Shown here one piece after another: positions 9,568 to 17,796 of a stretch of DNA of 64,000 nucleotides. Each line of letters begins with the position of its first letter. Positions within the stretch are counted from its first letter, which is position 1. Under the pieces are notes generated by a model, which did not search any database, was not told the DNA's origin, and was given only the letters and a program-made list of their open reading frames with translations. The stretch lies in the NCBI RefSeq assembly GCF_900102785.1, contig NZ_FNGC01000016.1, forward strand, positions 51,596 to 115,595, given 5' to 3'. Source of the DNA: Arthrobacter sp. ok362 (lineage in GTDB: Bacteria; Actinomycetota; Actinomycetes; Actinomycetales; Micrococcaceae). Made by a program: the position numbers and the translations under genes.

Positions 9568-10943
9568 AGCTGTTCCCCCTCTTTGGCGATTTCCGCTTCA
9601 GGTGAGTCCTTGTCCAGCAGGTCGAACCATTCCGCGGCTGTCGCCACGTCCTTGTCGCCGCGGCCGGAGAGGTTCACGATCACAATCTTCTCGGCTGCCG
9701 TGCCGGCGGCCGCGCCTGCCGCGACCTCCGCCTCGAGCCGCTGCCCCACTTTGATGGCACCTGCTAGGGCGTGGGCAGACTCGATGGCGGGGATGATGCC
9801 CTCGGTGCGGCACAGGAGGCGGAAGGCCTCCATGGCTTCGCTGTCCGTGATGGGCTCGTAGCTGACCCGGCCGATGTCGGCGAGGTAGGAGTGTTCGGGG
9901 CCGACGCCGGGGTAGTCCAGGCCCGCCGAGATGGAGTGCGACTCGATGGTCTGGCCGTCGTCGTCCTGCATGAGGTAGGAACGCGCGCCGTGGAGCACAC
10001 CCGGCTTGCCGAGGGTGATGGTGGCTGCGTGCCGGCCGGTCTCGACGCCCTCGCCGCCGGCTTCGAAGCCGTAGATCTTGACCGAGGTGTCATCCAGGAA
10101 GCCGTGGAAGATCCCGATCGCGTTGGAACCACCGCCAATGCAGGCGCAGACGGCGTCCGGAAGCCGGCCCGTCTGATCCAGGATCTGGGCCCGGGCTTCC
10201 TCGCCGATCACTTCGTGGAAGTAGCGGACCATTGCCGGGAACGGGTGCGCGCCGGCGGCGGTGCCCAGCAGGTAATGCGTGTTGCCCACGTTCGCGACCC
10301 AGTCGCGCAGGGCCTCGTTGATGGCGTCCTTGAGCGTCTGGGATCCGTTGGTCACGGGGATGACCGTAGCGCCCAAAAGCTCCATCCGGGCCACGTTGAG
10401 GGACTGCCTGCGGCAGTCCTCGGCGCCCATGTACACCACGCATTCCAGGCCCAGCAGGGCTGCCGCCGTGGCGCTGGCAACACCGTGCTGGCCGGCACCG
10501 GTCTCGGCGATGACGCGGGTTTTGCCCATCCGCTTGGCGAGCAGCGCCTGGCCCAGGACGTTGTTGATCTTGTGCGAGCCGGTGTGGTTGAGGTCTTCGC
10601 GCTTGAGGAAGATCCGCACCCCGCCGGCGTGCTCGGCGAAGCGCTTGGCCTCGGTCAGCAGCGACGGGCGGCCCGAGTAGTTCTTGTTCAGGTCGGCGAT
10701 CTGGGCCGTGAACTCCGGATCGGCCTTGGCCTTCTCGAAGGTGTCCTCGAGCTCGTCAAGGGCCGCGATGAGCGACTCGGGCATCCACCGGCCGCCGTAG
10801 TTCCCGAAGTAGGGACCAGGGGCGTGCCGCAGGGACGGTTCGCCCTGCGCGGGATGCTCCTGGGGGCGGCCGCCGTGCAGGAACGCGTCCACGGCACTTT
10901 CGTCAGAGCTGGCTGCTGGCGCATCGACCATCAGTCTCACCAT
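9564..10943 (-). CDS. trpB: Tryptophan synthase beta chain
   Basis: PLP enzyme joining indole to serine to make tryptophan. The fold-type II signature is complete: GRPSLL, then HTGSHKINN with the PLP lysine at about residue 125, AETGAGQHG, and the phosphate cradle GGGSNAIG. Length is 459 aa including about 40 extra N-terminal residues. The start is not settled: ATG at 10943 is taken, but the ATG four codons later (10931) has a similar weak ribosome site. It is 113 bp downstream of trpC and overlaps trpA by 4 nt. It is the trpB1 type that partners TrpA. Confidence 0.97.
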   Translation of the reverse strand: MVRLMVDAPAASSDESAVDAFLHGGRPQEHPAQGEPSLRHAPGPYFGNYGGRWMPESLIAALDELEDTFEKAKADPEFTAQIADLNKNYSGRPSLLTEAKRFAEHAGGVRIFLKREDLNHTGSHKINNVLGQALLAKRMGKTRVIAETGAGQHGVASATAAALLGLECVVYMGAEDCRRQSLNVARMELLGATVIPVTNGSQTLKDAINEALRDWVANVGNTHYLLGTAAGAHPFPAMVRYFHEVIGEEARAQILDQTGRLPDAVCACIGGGSNAIGIFHGFLDDTSVKIYGFEAGGEGVETGRHAATITLGKPGVLHGARSYLMQDDDGQTIESHSISAGLDYPGVGPEHSYLADIGRVSYEPITDSEAMEAFRLLCRTEGIIPAIESAHALAGAIKVGQRLEAEVAAGAAAGTAAEKIVIVNLSGRGDKDVATAAEWFDLLDKDSPEAEIAKEGEQL

Positions 10944-11056
10944 CCTGTTCCACTGCTAGCTTTGCGGATCTGCAGACGAGATCCGCCCATTGTCCGGGCA
11001 AATTGCGGGCCCGGTACCGCTTACGGTCCGGACGGAGGCGCCAGGACCGGCCGGTC

Positions 11057-11875
11057 TCAGGCGCGCGCGGCGATTGCCGTTGCGCCGGCAGCCATGAATT
11101 CGGCGATCCGCTCGCGGGGCGTCGCGTCACTGACCAGCGCCTCGCCGACCAGGACCGCGTTGGCGCCGCGGGCCGCGTAATGTTTGACGTCCTCGACGTC
11201 GCGCACACCGGATTCGGCGACCACGAGGGCGCCGGCGGGAATGCCGCCGGCCAGCTCCGCGAACAGGGAACGGTCGACGTCGAGCGTCTTGAGGTTGCGA
11301 ACGTTGACGCCGATGATCCGGGCCTCCGCGGCTACCGCGCGCTCGATTTCCTCGGCGGTATGCGTCTCGACCAGCACATTCATGCCGAGTTCGCGGCTGA
11401 GGGCGGCAAACTCGTGCAGTTGGGCGTCCGAGAGCGAGGCCACGATCAGCAGAATCAGGTCGGCACCGTGGGCCCGGGCCTCCCAGATCTGGTACTCGTC
11501 AACCATGAAGTCCTTGCGCAGCACCGGAATGTCCACTGCGGCCCGGACCGCGTCGAGGTCGGCGAGGGAGCCGCCGAAGCGGCGCTCCTCGGTCAGGACG
11601 CTGATCACGGCGGCCCCGCCGTCGGCGTACTGCGCGGCGAGGGACGCGGGATCGGCGATGTCCGCGAGCCGGCCCTTGGACGGGCTGCGGCGCTTGACTT
11701 CGGCAATGACCTTAAGCTGGTCCCGGGTGCTGGAGGTCCCGCCCAGGGCGCCCCAGGCGTCACGGGCGGGCGCCGCCGCGGCGGCACGCTCCTTCAGTTC
11801 CGCGAGCGTGACCAGACGCTGGCGCGCCTGCATATCCTCCCTGACACCGGCATTGATGTCGTCGAGAACGCTCAC
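11057..11875 (-). CDS. trpC: Indole-3-glycerol phosphate synthase
   Basis: Closes the indole ring from 1-(2-carboxyphenylamino)-1-deoxyribulose 5-phosphate. A stand-alone TIM-barrel enzyme of 272 aa, without the TrpF domain fused to it in enterics. Visible are EVKRRSPSKG (catalytic Lys and phosphate site), VLTEERRFGGS, VLRKDFMVDEYQI, GVNVRNLKTL, and the phosphate-binding VVAESGVRD. The GTG at 11875 is chosen because it lies 2 nt after the stop of the preceding small gene and gives the usual N-terminus VSVLDDINAGV; the longer open frame upstream is a shadow of that gene. Confidence 0.95.
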   Translation of the reverse strand: MSVLDDINAGVREDMQARQRLVTLAELKERAAAAAPARDAWGALGGTSSTRDQLKVIAEVKRRSPSKGRLADIADPASLAAQYADGGAAVISVLTEERRFGGSLADLDAVRAAVDIPVLRKDFMVDEYQIWEARAHGADLILLIVASLSDAQLHEFAALSRELGMNVLVETHTAEEIERAVAAEARIIGVNVRNLKTLDVDRSLFAELAGGIPAGALVVAESGVRDVEDVKHYAARGANAVLVGEALVSDATPRERIAEFMAAGATAIAARA

Positions 11876-11877
11876 GC

Positions 11878-12165
11878 TCAGTGGCCGGAGTTCTTCAGCT
11901 TGCTGCCGCCGACGCCGTAGCCGGCCTTGCGCATGGCCCAGCCGGCGAGCAGGCCGATCACCATGACTACCGCGCCCGCGACAAAGATCGGGGTGTTGGC
12001 GATGACGAAGGCGATGGCCGCAATGAGCGCGCCGACCAGCATCACGATCACGCAGGTCCATGCGGCCGGGCTGTTGCCGTGGCCCGGCGCTTCGCTGTGG
12101 TCGACGTCGTCGTAGACGCCCCTCGGCGCAGCGGACGTGGATGCGGAAACAGTGGCTTTGCTCAT
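11878..12165 (-). CDS. Small membrane protein of the HGxxPAAW type, inside the trp operon
   Basis: A 95-aa protein with a polar N-terminus, the motif HGNSPAAW at about residues 29-36, and two hydrophobic helices (about 36-57 and 61-80) followed by a basic tail. Actinobacteria carry a homologue at this place, just upstream of trpC; the family is named for the HGxxPAAW motif and has no assigned function. A clear ribosome site (AGGAGA) precedes the ATG. The 90 bp upstream is AT-rich for this genome and could hold an internal promoter. A role linked to tryptophan synthesis is only inferred from position. Confidence 0.85.
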   Translation of the reverse strand: MSKATVSASTSAAPRGVYDDVDHSEAPGHGNSPAAWTCVIVMLVGALIAAIAFVIANTPIFVAGAVVMVIGLLAGWAMRKAGYGVGGSKLKNSGH

Positions 12166-12255
12166 TGAAATCTCCTCAGGATGAATACTGCTTACATTCT
12201 GCCATTTTTTGACAGTGTTGTTGCCCGCGTTACTGGGCGCGCCCGCGGCACCGGT

Positions 12256-12921
12256 TCAGGTGGGGTCGTCACCGCGGGACAACCGGTCCCAGCTGTCAAT
12301 CTCGTCCGCGGGGGCGGCGGCGGCAGTACCACCAACTGCAGTCCCGCCGGCGGGGCCGGCGGCTGCCGCGTCATATTTGGTGCGGCTCTTCCAGTAACGG
12401 CCGGCCGGCACGATCGCCAGGGCGCTAATTCCCAGCAAGGCACCGGCGACGACGGCGAGAACAGGGAACACCGTCACGTCCACCTGGACGCTGCTGCCAC
12501 TGATCCCGGTGGCAGCCGCGATCGATCCCTGTGCAGCGGACAGCGGGTCCGCCAGCACGACGGCCGCCGCGGCGACGATCCCCGCGGCTGCGAGGAGGAT
12601 GATCGCCGTGATCAGCCAACGGGACACGCGGCCGGCGATGGAGGCAGCGAGGCCGCCGGCGAGGGCAACCAGGGCCAGGGCAGTTACGGAGGTCGCTGCC
12701 TTGCTGCCCTGGACCTGCAGGCCGTCCTGGCTGGCCACGGCCCCGCCGAGCTGCGTGGGGTCAAGGTGCACGGTGAGCCAGGTCTGGGTGGTGGTCCCGA
12801 ACACGGCCAGCGCCAGGGCGGCGATCACCAGGACCAGGGTGGACTTGCGGGCCCAGCCGGGGACGGCGGACCGCTTGGTGATCTTCACCGTGTTCTTGGC
12901 GGAGGCTTCCGGCTTCCCCAT
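12256..12921 (-). CDS. Trp biosynthesis-associated membrane protein
   Basis: 221 aa with four predicted membrane helices: about residues 24-46, 75-99, 104-130 and 150-180. The long non-membrane loop between the first two contains the conserved TWLTVHLDP. This matches the actinobacterial family found next to trpE and called tryptophan-associated membrane protein; its function is unknown. The C-terminal tail is an Ala/Gly-rich low-complexity stretch. The ATG shares one base with the trpE stop (TGATG), so it is coupled to anthranilate synthase production. A tryptophan or anthranilate transporter or membrane anchor are guesses without sequence proof. Confidence 0.85.
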   Translation of the reverse strand: MGKPEASAKNTVKITKRSAVPGWARKSTLVLVIAALALAVFGTTTQTWLTVHLDPTQLGGAVASQDGLQVQGSKAATSVTALALVALAGGLAASIAGRVSRWLITAIILLAAAGIVAAAAVVLADPLSAAQGSIAAATGISGSSVQVDVTVFPVLAVVAGALLGISALAIVPAGRYWKSRTKYDAAAAGPAGGTAVGGTAAAAPADEIDSWDRLSRGDDPT

Positions 12922-14498
12922 CAGAGATCCTTCCCGGCGTCGGGTGCTGAGTCGGTGACTGCGTCAGCGGTGATGTTGTGCAGCGAACTGGCCGTGTGCA
13001 CGGCGCGGAGCGGGGCGGCGGCCTTGTTGACGGTTTCCTGGGCCTCGGTGGGGTTGACCGAATCTGCCACGATCCCGCCGCCGGCCTGGACGTAGGCGCG
13101 TCCTTCCCGCAGCAGGGCCGAACGGATCGCGATCGCCATGTCCATGTCCCCGGCGAAGTCCAGGTAGCCCACCACGCCGCCGTAGATGCCGCGCCGGTGC
13201 GGTTCAAGTTCGTCCAGGAGGCGCAGGGCCCGCGGCTTCGGGGCACCGGAGAGGGTGCCGGCCGGGAACGTGGCCTTGAGGACGTCGTAGGCCTTGGCGG
13301 CCGGGGCCAGTTCTCCGACCACCGTGGACACCAGGTGCATGATGTGGCTGAAGCGTTCCACTTCCATGAATTGCGTGACGTCGACGGACCCGGCGACGCA
13401 GACCTTGGAGAGGTCATTGCGGGACAGGTCGACGAGCATGAGGTGCTCGGCGCGTTCCTTCTCGTCCGCCAGCAATTCCTCGGCCAGCGCCTTGTCCGCC
13501 TCCACCGTCTTGCCGCGCGGCCGTGAGCCGGCGATGGGGTGGGTGATGACCTCGTCCCCGGTCACGGTGACGAGGGCCTCCGGCGAGGAGCCGACGATCG
13601 TGTACTCGTGGCCCGCGGCGTCCTCGAAGCTGAAAAGGTACATGTAGGGGCTGGGGTTGGTGTTCCGCAGGACCCGATAGACGTCGAGGGGATCGGCGCC
13701 GCACTCCATTTCGAAGCGGCGGGAGATCACCACCTGGAAGACCTCGCCGTCCACGATCGCTTCCTTGCCGCGGTCCAGGGCGGCAAGGTACTCGGATTCG
13801 TCCCAGCGTTCCTGCACGCTCGACGCGAAATCCAGGGCGGCGGTTTCGAGTACGGAGACAGGCTGCTCCACGGGACGGCTGATCTTTTCCAGCAGGGCTT
13901 TCACGCGGGCGACGGCGTCGTGCCAGGCGTCATCGACGCGTTCGGTGCTGTTGTCGAAGTTGATGGCGTTGGCGATCAACAGGACGGTGCCGTCCATGTT
14001 GTCGTGGACCGCCATGTCCGTCACGAGGTTGAGGGCCATTTCCGGCAGTTGGAGGTCGTCCTCCGGCGGGCTGGTCAGCTTCTCCCAGTGCCGGACGGTT
14101 TCCCAGCCCAGGAACCCGACCAGGCCGGACGTGAACGGCGGGAGCCCGTCGAAGCGCTCGGTGCGGAGCGCCGCGACGGTGTCGCGGATGGCGTCCACCG
14201 GGTTGCCGTCCAGCGGCACACCGACCGGGGGCTCACCCAGCCAGTGCGCGCTGCCGTCCTTGGTGGTCAGGGTGGCCCGGGAGCGGGAGCCGATGAAGGA
14301 ATAGCGGGACCAGGCTCCGCCGACCGCCGCCGATTCCATCAGGAACGTCCCGGGCTGGCCCTGGGCGAGCTTGCGGTAGAGCCCGATCGGGGTTTCGGCG
14401 TCAGCCAGCACCTTGAGCCGGACGGGGATGACGCGGCTGTGGCCTGCGAGTTCACGGAACTCTTCGAGGCCGGGGCTGATGATTCCAAGGTCCTGCAT
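12921..14498 (-). CDS. trpE: Anthranilate synthase component I
   Basis: Makes anthranilate from chorismate and ammonia, the first committed step to tryptophan. The 525-aa protein has the N-terminal regulatory domain with FLMESAAVGGAWSRYSFIG, corresponding to the LLES tryptophan-feedback site. The catalytic domain has GSRPRGKT, HLMLVDLSRNDL, AGTLSGAPKPRAL and YGGVVGYLDFAG. The ATG at 14498 is preferred to an upstream frame extension because it gives the family N-terminus. The glutamine amidotransferase partner TrpG and TrpD are not in the window, so they must be encoded elsewhere. Feedback inhibition by tryptophan is expected; no leader peptide with Trp codons was found. Confidence 0.97.
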   Translation of the reverse strand: MQDLGIISPGLEEFRELAGHSRVIPVRLKVLADAETPIGLYRKLAQGQPGTFLMESAAVGGAWSRYSFIGSRSRATLTTKDGSAHWLGEPPVGVPLDGNPVDAIRDTVAALRTERFDGLPPFTSGLVGFLGWETVRHWEKLTSPPEDDLQLPEMALNLVTDMAVHDNMDGTVLLIANAINFDNSTERVDDAWHDAVARVKALLEKISRPVEQPVSVLETAALDFASSVQERWDESEYLAALDRGKEAIVDGEVFQVVISRRFEMECGADPLDVYRVLRNTNPSPYMYLFSFEDAAGHEYTIVGSSPEALVTVTGDEVITHPIAGSRPRGKTVEADKALAEELLADEKERAEHLMLVDLSRNDLSKVCVAGSVDVTQFMEVERFSHIMHLVSTVVGELAPAAKAYDVLKATFPAGTLSGAPKPRALRLLDELEPHRRGIYGGVVGYLDFAGDMDMAIAIRSALLREGRAYVQAGGGIVADSVNPTEAQETVNKAAAPLRAVHTASSLHNITADAVTDSAPDAGKDL

Positions 14499-14603
14499 GG
14501 CTGTACTTTCCGCCTGTTCTTTAGGTGGACCTGCCACCGGATCCGGTTATGGGATCCTGCCTTGGGTCCGGTTCGTGAAGCTGTGGCAGCGCCGGAGCGC
14601 TCT

Positions 14604-14629
14604 GCCTGTGTCCTTTGCCTGTGTCCTTT
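14604..14629 (+). repeat. Two tandem 13-bp repeats between hisI and trpE
   Basis: The unit GCCTGTGTCCTTT occurs twice head to tail without a mismatch, 12 bp past the hisI stop in the 143-bp hisI-trpE gap. No hairpin or leader peptide accompanies it. Confidence 0.8.
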
Positions 14630-14641
14630 TGCGAGAGGCGC

Positions 14642-15070
14642 TTAGCCCCCGTGGCCGACGACGGCGTCGAGTTCGCGGCCGTCGAAGCAGGTCCGGGTTC
14701 CCGTGTGGCAGGCCGCGCCGACCTGGTCGACCCGGACCAGCAGGGCATCGCCGTCGCAGTCCATGGCGAGCGATTTGACCCATTGCACATGCCCGGAGGT
14801 GTCTCCCTTGCGCCAGTACTCCTGGCGGGACCGCGAGAAGAAGGTCACGCGTCCGCTCGTCATGGTGCGGTGCAGCGCCTCGTCGTCCATCCAGCCCAGC
14901 ATCAGTACCTCGTGGGTATCGAACTGCTGGACGATCGCGGCCACCAGGCCGGCACTGTCCCGTTTGAGGGCGTCCGCCAGTCCGGCCGGAAGGGGGCTGC
15001 CGTCGACGGGGCTGCCGTCAACGGCGCTGTCATTGACGGGGCTGGGGGCGGGGGCGGGCTGCTCAGACAT
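14642..15070 (-). CDS. hisI: Phosphoribosyl-AMP cyclohydrolase
   Basis: Opens the adenine ring of phosphoribosyl-AMP in histidine synthesis, a zinc/magnesium cytosolic enzyme. The 142-aa protein keeps the family core: VLMLGWMDDEAL, GRVTFFSRSRQEYWRKG, MDCDGDALLVRVDQVG, and the metal-binding ACHTGTRTCF. The first 35 residues are a low-complexity Pro/Ser/Val/Asp stretch encoded by 15-bp tandem repeats. It is monofunctional; the pyrophosphohydrolase partner is the separate hisE at 17797. The ATG at 15070 is chosen because upstream frame extension is non-conserved. It is divergent from the TIGR03085-type gene. Confidence 0.95.
   Translation of the reverse strand: MSEQPAPAPSPVNDSAVDGSPVDGSPLPAGLADALKRDSAGLVAAIVQQFDTHEVLMLGWMDDEALHRTMTSGRVTFFSRSRQEYWRKGDTSGHVQWVKSLAMDCDGDALLVRVDQVGAACHTGTRTCFDGRELDAVVGHGG
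14993..15052 (-). repeat. 15-bp tandem repeats in the hisI 5' coding region
   Basis: Units start at 14993, 15008 and 15023 (GGGGCTGCCGTCGAC and variants on plus) with a degenerate fourth from 15038. They encode the Val-Asp-Gly-Ser-Pro-like linker at the HisI N-terminus and keep the frame. Confidence 0.75.
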
Positions 15071-15247
15071 CAGATCAAGTCTAGTGCCTCCGGGCTGGCC
15101 GCCGGCCTGCTGGCCATCCCGCCGCTTAACACTGGCGCGCCAATCGGGCTGCCCGTCACGGTCCCCCGCCAGATGATGCCGCCAGGCACGGTTGCAGCGG
15201 CGATTCCTGTGCCCACGCACGGCCGTCTCGTGCTAGTTTCACAAGTG

Positions 15248-15892
15248 ATGCATTTCGTCGAACCGTCCCGAGAAGTCCTGGCCGAAACCCTGCTGGCGGC
15301 CGGCCCTGATGCCGCCACGCTCTGCGCAGGTTGGCTCACCCGCGATCTTGCCGCGCACCTGTACCTGCGCGAGCGGAAAATCGGCGTCGGACTGGGCCTG
15401 CTGATCAAACGCCTCTCCAAGGCCTCAGACCATGCGACGGCCGAGCTGGCGCGCACGCTGAAGACCCCCGAGGACTACGCCAAGCTAATCAACGACTTCC
15501 GCGCCGGTCCCCCGGCCCTGTCTCCGCTGCGGATCAAGGCATTGGACGAGAGCTCCAACCTGATCGAGTACTTTGTGCACACCGAGGACGTCCGCCGCGC
15601 CGTGGACCGCTGGGCCCCGCGGGCCCTGGACCAGGCCTACTCTGACGCTCTGTGGGATGAGCTCGTGAAACGGGCCGCGATCCTGTACCGCGGCGTGGAT
15701 CTGGGCATTGTGCTGGTGAGCCCCTCCGGTCCGCGGCATGTGGCCAAACGCGCCCCCGTGTCGGTGGCCATCGTCGGCGAGCCGGGCGAGCTGCTTATGC
15801 ACGCCCACGGCCGCACCCGCCACGCCCTCGTGACGTTCGAAGGCCAGCCGGATGCCGTCGCGCTCCTGCAGTCCGCCGAAGTCGGTCTCTGA
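15248..15892 (+). CDS. TIGR03085-type protein (DinB/maleylpyruvate isomerase N-terminal fold)
   Basis: 214 aa of the actinobacterial TIGR03085 family, related to the mycothiol-dependent maleylpyruvate isomerase / DinB four-helix metalloproteins. N-terminal features fit the fold: LCAGWLTRDLAAHLYLRERK (metal-ligand His region), then IEYFVHTEDVRRA with a second His-Glu/Asp pair. The C-terminal part (about 150-214) is a sterol-carrier-like beta region. Substrate unknown; mycothiol-dependent chemistry is inferred from the family. It stands alone between divergent hisI and convergent hisF. A TAGTTT box lies 5 nt before an alternative GTG start at 15245, so translation may be leaderless. Confidence 0.8.
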   Translation: MHFVEPSREVLAETLLAAGPDAATLCAGWLTRDLAAHLYLRERKIGVGLGLLIKRLSKASDHATAELARTLKTPEDYAKLINDFRAGPPALSPLRIKALDESSNLIEYFVHTEDVRRAVDRWAPRALDQAYSDALWDELVKRAAILYRGVDLGIVLVSPSGPRHVAKRAPVSVAIVGEPGELLMHAHGRTRHALVTFEGQPDAVALLQSAEVGL

Positions 15893-15969
15893 CTGCCACG
15901 CCCGCCCCCTGCCCGTCCCCAGTCGTGCCCAGGACCTCCGCAGAACCAAACAACGCGGGCGGGTGGGGA

Positions 15970-16746
15970 TTAGCGGACTTCGAAGCCTGCCTCGCGGATC
16001 GCGGCCTTGACCTGCGCGATCATGTCCAAGGGGCCGAAGTGGAAGACCGAGGCCGCCAGGACGGCGTCTGCCCCTGCTGCCACGGCCGGCGGGAAGTGCT
16101 CCGGCTTTCCGGCGCCGCCGGAGGCGATGAGCGGGACCTTGACCCCTGCCCGGGCCAGGCGGATCAGTTCCAGGTCGAAGCCGTCCTTGGTGCCGTCGGC
16201 GTCGATCGAGTTCAGCAGGATCTCACCCACCCCGCGGTCGGCCGCCTCCCGTGCCCAGGCGATGGCATCGATTCCGGTCCCCTGCCGTCCGCCGTGCGTG
16301 GTGACCTCGAAGCCTGACGCCGTGGGCTGCGAGCCCGGACGGGTGCGCCTGGCGTCGAGGGACAGCACCAGGACCTGGGAACCAAAGTGCCGGGTGATCT
16401 CGTCGATCACGTCCGGCCGGGCCACGGCCGCGGTGTTGATGGCGGCCTTGTCCGCGCCGCAACGCAGGAGTTTGTCCACCTCAGCCACGCCGCGGACGCC
16501 GCCGCCGACCGTCAGCGGGATGAAGACTTCCTCGGCGGTGCGGCGAACGACGTCGAACGTGGTTTCCCGGTTGCCGGAGGACGCCGTGACGTCAAGGAAG
16601 GTCAGCTCGTCGGCGCCGCTGTTGTCGTAGCGGTGCGCCAGTTCCACCGGGTCCCCGGCGTCGCGGAGGCCCTCAAAGTTGATGCCCTTGACCACGCGGC
16701 CGGCATCGACGTCGAGGCACGGGATGACGCGCACGGCAACAGTCAT
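15970..16746 (-). CDS. hisF: Imidazole glycerol phosphate synthase subunit HisF
   Basis: Cyclase subunit: combines PRFAR with ammonia delivered by HisH to give imidazole glycerol phosphate and AICAR. A 258-aa half-barrel-duplicated TIM barrel. Landmarks are VIPCLDVDAGRVVKG with catalytic Asp11, the second catalytic aspartate in LVLSLDARR, and phosphate sites at PLTVGGGVRG and LIASGGAGKPEH. The partner hisH and also hisA are not in this window. It lies 102 bp downstream of hisG with degenerate tandem repeats between them, and converges on the TIGR03085-type gene. Confidence 0.97.
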   Translation of the reverse strand: MTVAVRVIPCLDVDAGRVVKGINFEGLRDAGDPVELAHRYDNSGADELTFLDVTASSGNRETTFDVVRRTAEEVFIPLTVGGGVRGVAEVDKLLRCGADKAAINTAAVARPDVIDEITRHFGSQVLVLSLDARRTRPGSQPTASGFEVTTHGGRQGTGIDAIAWAREAADRGVGEILLNSIDADGTKDGFDLELIRLARAGVKVPLIASGGAGKPEHFPPAVAAGADAVLAASVFHFGPLDMIAQVKAAIREAGFEVR

Positions 16747-16755
16747 GACTTCTCC

Positions 16756-16812
16756 TGGTAATTGCTGGCGGGGTAATTGCTGCAGGGTGATTGCTTGAGG
16801 GTATTTCTGGCG
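16756..16812 (-). repeat. Degenerate 14-15 bp tandem repeats between hisG and hisF
   Basis: About four head-to-tail copies of GGGTAATTGCTGCA-like units (start near 16756, then 16771, 16785 and 16799) fill much of the hisG-hisF gap. Copies differ at two to four bases. The last unit lies just upstream of hisF in the direction of transcription, near where a ribosome site is expected. Confidence 0.7.
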
Positions 16813-16848
16813 GGGACCCGGCGGGTGGGGCGCTCAGATCCGGAATGC

Positions 16849-17691
16849 TCAGATGCGGCAGGCGTGGATGCTGCTGACCAGGATGGCGCGGGCGCCGAGG
16901 TCGTAGAGCTCGTCCATGATCCGGTTGGTTTGCCGCTTGGGCACCATCGAGCGGACGGCCACCCAGTCCGAATCGCGCAGCGGCGAGACGGTGGGCGATT
17001 CCAGGCCCGGGGTGAGTGCGGCGGCCTGCTCCACGAGTTCCTTGCGGATGTCGTAGTCCATCATCACGTACTGCCGCGCGACGAGAACGCCCTGGAGCCG
17101 TCGGATCAGCACCTCAGTGGCCGGGTTCTGCTCGCCCTTGCGGCCGATGAGAACCGACTCTGAATTCAGGATCGGCTCGCCGAAGATCTCCATGCCGGCG
17201 GCCCTGAGCGTGGTGCCGGTCTCGACGACGTCGGCGATCGCGTCCGCGACGCCGAGGCGGACGGAGGATTCCACGGCGCCATCGAGGCGGACCACCTTGG
17301 CGTTGATGCCGCGCTCGGCCAGGTAGCCGCGCAGCAGTCCGTCGTAGCTCGTGGCCAGGCGCTTGCCCTCCAGCTGGGCGACGCTGCTGAAGTCGCCTAT
17401 CGGGCCGGCGAAGCGGAAGGTGGAAGCGGCGAAGCCCAGCGGCAACAGCTCTTCAGCCTCGACCTCTGCGTCGAGCAGCAGGTCGCGGCCGGTGATGCCG
17501 ACGTCGAGCGTTCCCTGGCCCACATACACGGCGATGTCGCGGGGGCGCAGGAAGAAGAACTCAATATCGTTGTCCGGGTCCACCATGACCAGCTCGCGGG
17601 TATCGCGGCGCTGGCGGTAGCCGGCCTCGGCCAGCATGGCCGCGGCAGCTTCGGACAGGGATCCCTTGTTCGGGACGGCAACTCTAAGCAT
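16849..17691 (-). CDS. hisG: ATP phosphoribosyltransferase, long form
   Basis: First enzyme of histidine synthesis: joins ATP and PRPP. The 280-aa length and C-terminal ACT-like domain (about 210-280, ending VPKRQTNRIMDELYDLGARAILVSSIHACRI region) mark the long, histidine-inhibited hexameric form that does not need HisZ. The N-terminus MLRVAVPNKGSLSE and the PRPP-binding VADAIADVVETGTTL are intact. It is 105 bp downstream of hisE and 102 bp upstream of hisF. Feedback inhibition by histidine is expected from the ACT-like domain; no his leader was seen. Confidence 0.96.
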   Translation of the reverse strand: MLRVAVPNKGSLSEAAAAMLAEAGYRQRRDTRELVMVDPDNDIEFFFLRPRDIAVYVGQGTLDVGITGRDLLLDAEVEAEELLPLGFAASTFRFAGPIGDFSSVAQLEGKRLATSYDGLLRGYLAERGINAKVVRLDGAVESSVRLGVADAIADVVETGTTLRAAGMEIFGEPILNSESVLIGRKGEQNPATEVLIRRLQGVLVARQYVMMDYDIRKELVEQAAALTPGLESPTVSPLRDSDWVAVRSMVPKRQTNRIMDELYDLGARAILVSSIHACRI

Positions 17692-17796
17692 GGGAAAAGT
17701 CTCTCTTGGGTGCGGAAGGGGTCTGTTGGGGCACGTCGGCCACGCGGTGCACGGGGTCCGCCAGCGAAGTCATGGCGGTTTCCGGTGCGGGCGCGG

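Noticed and set aside
14499..14641. Trp attenuator leader before trpE
   Set aside because: No small frame with Trp codons and no terminator/antiterminator pair; only a 13-bp duplication is there.
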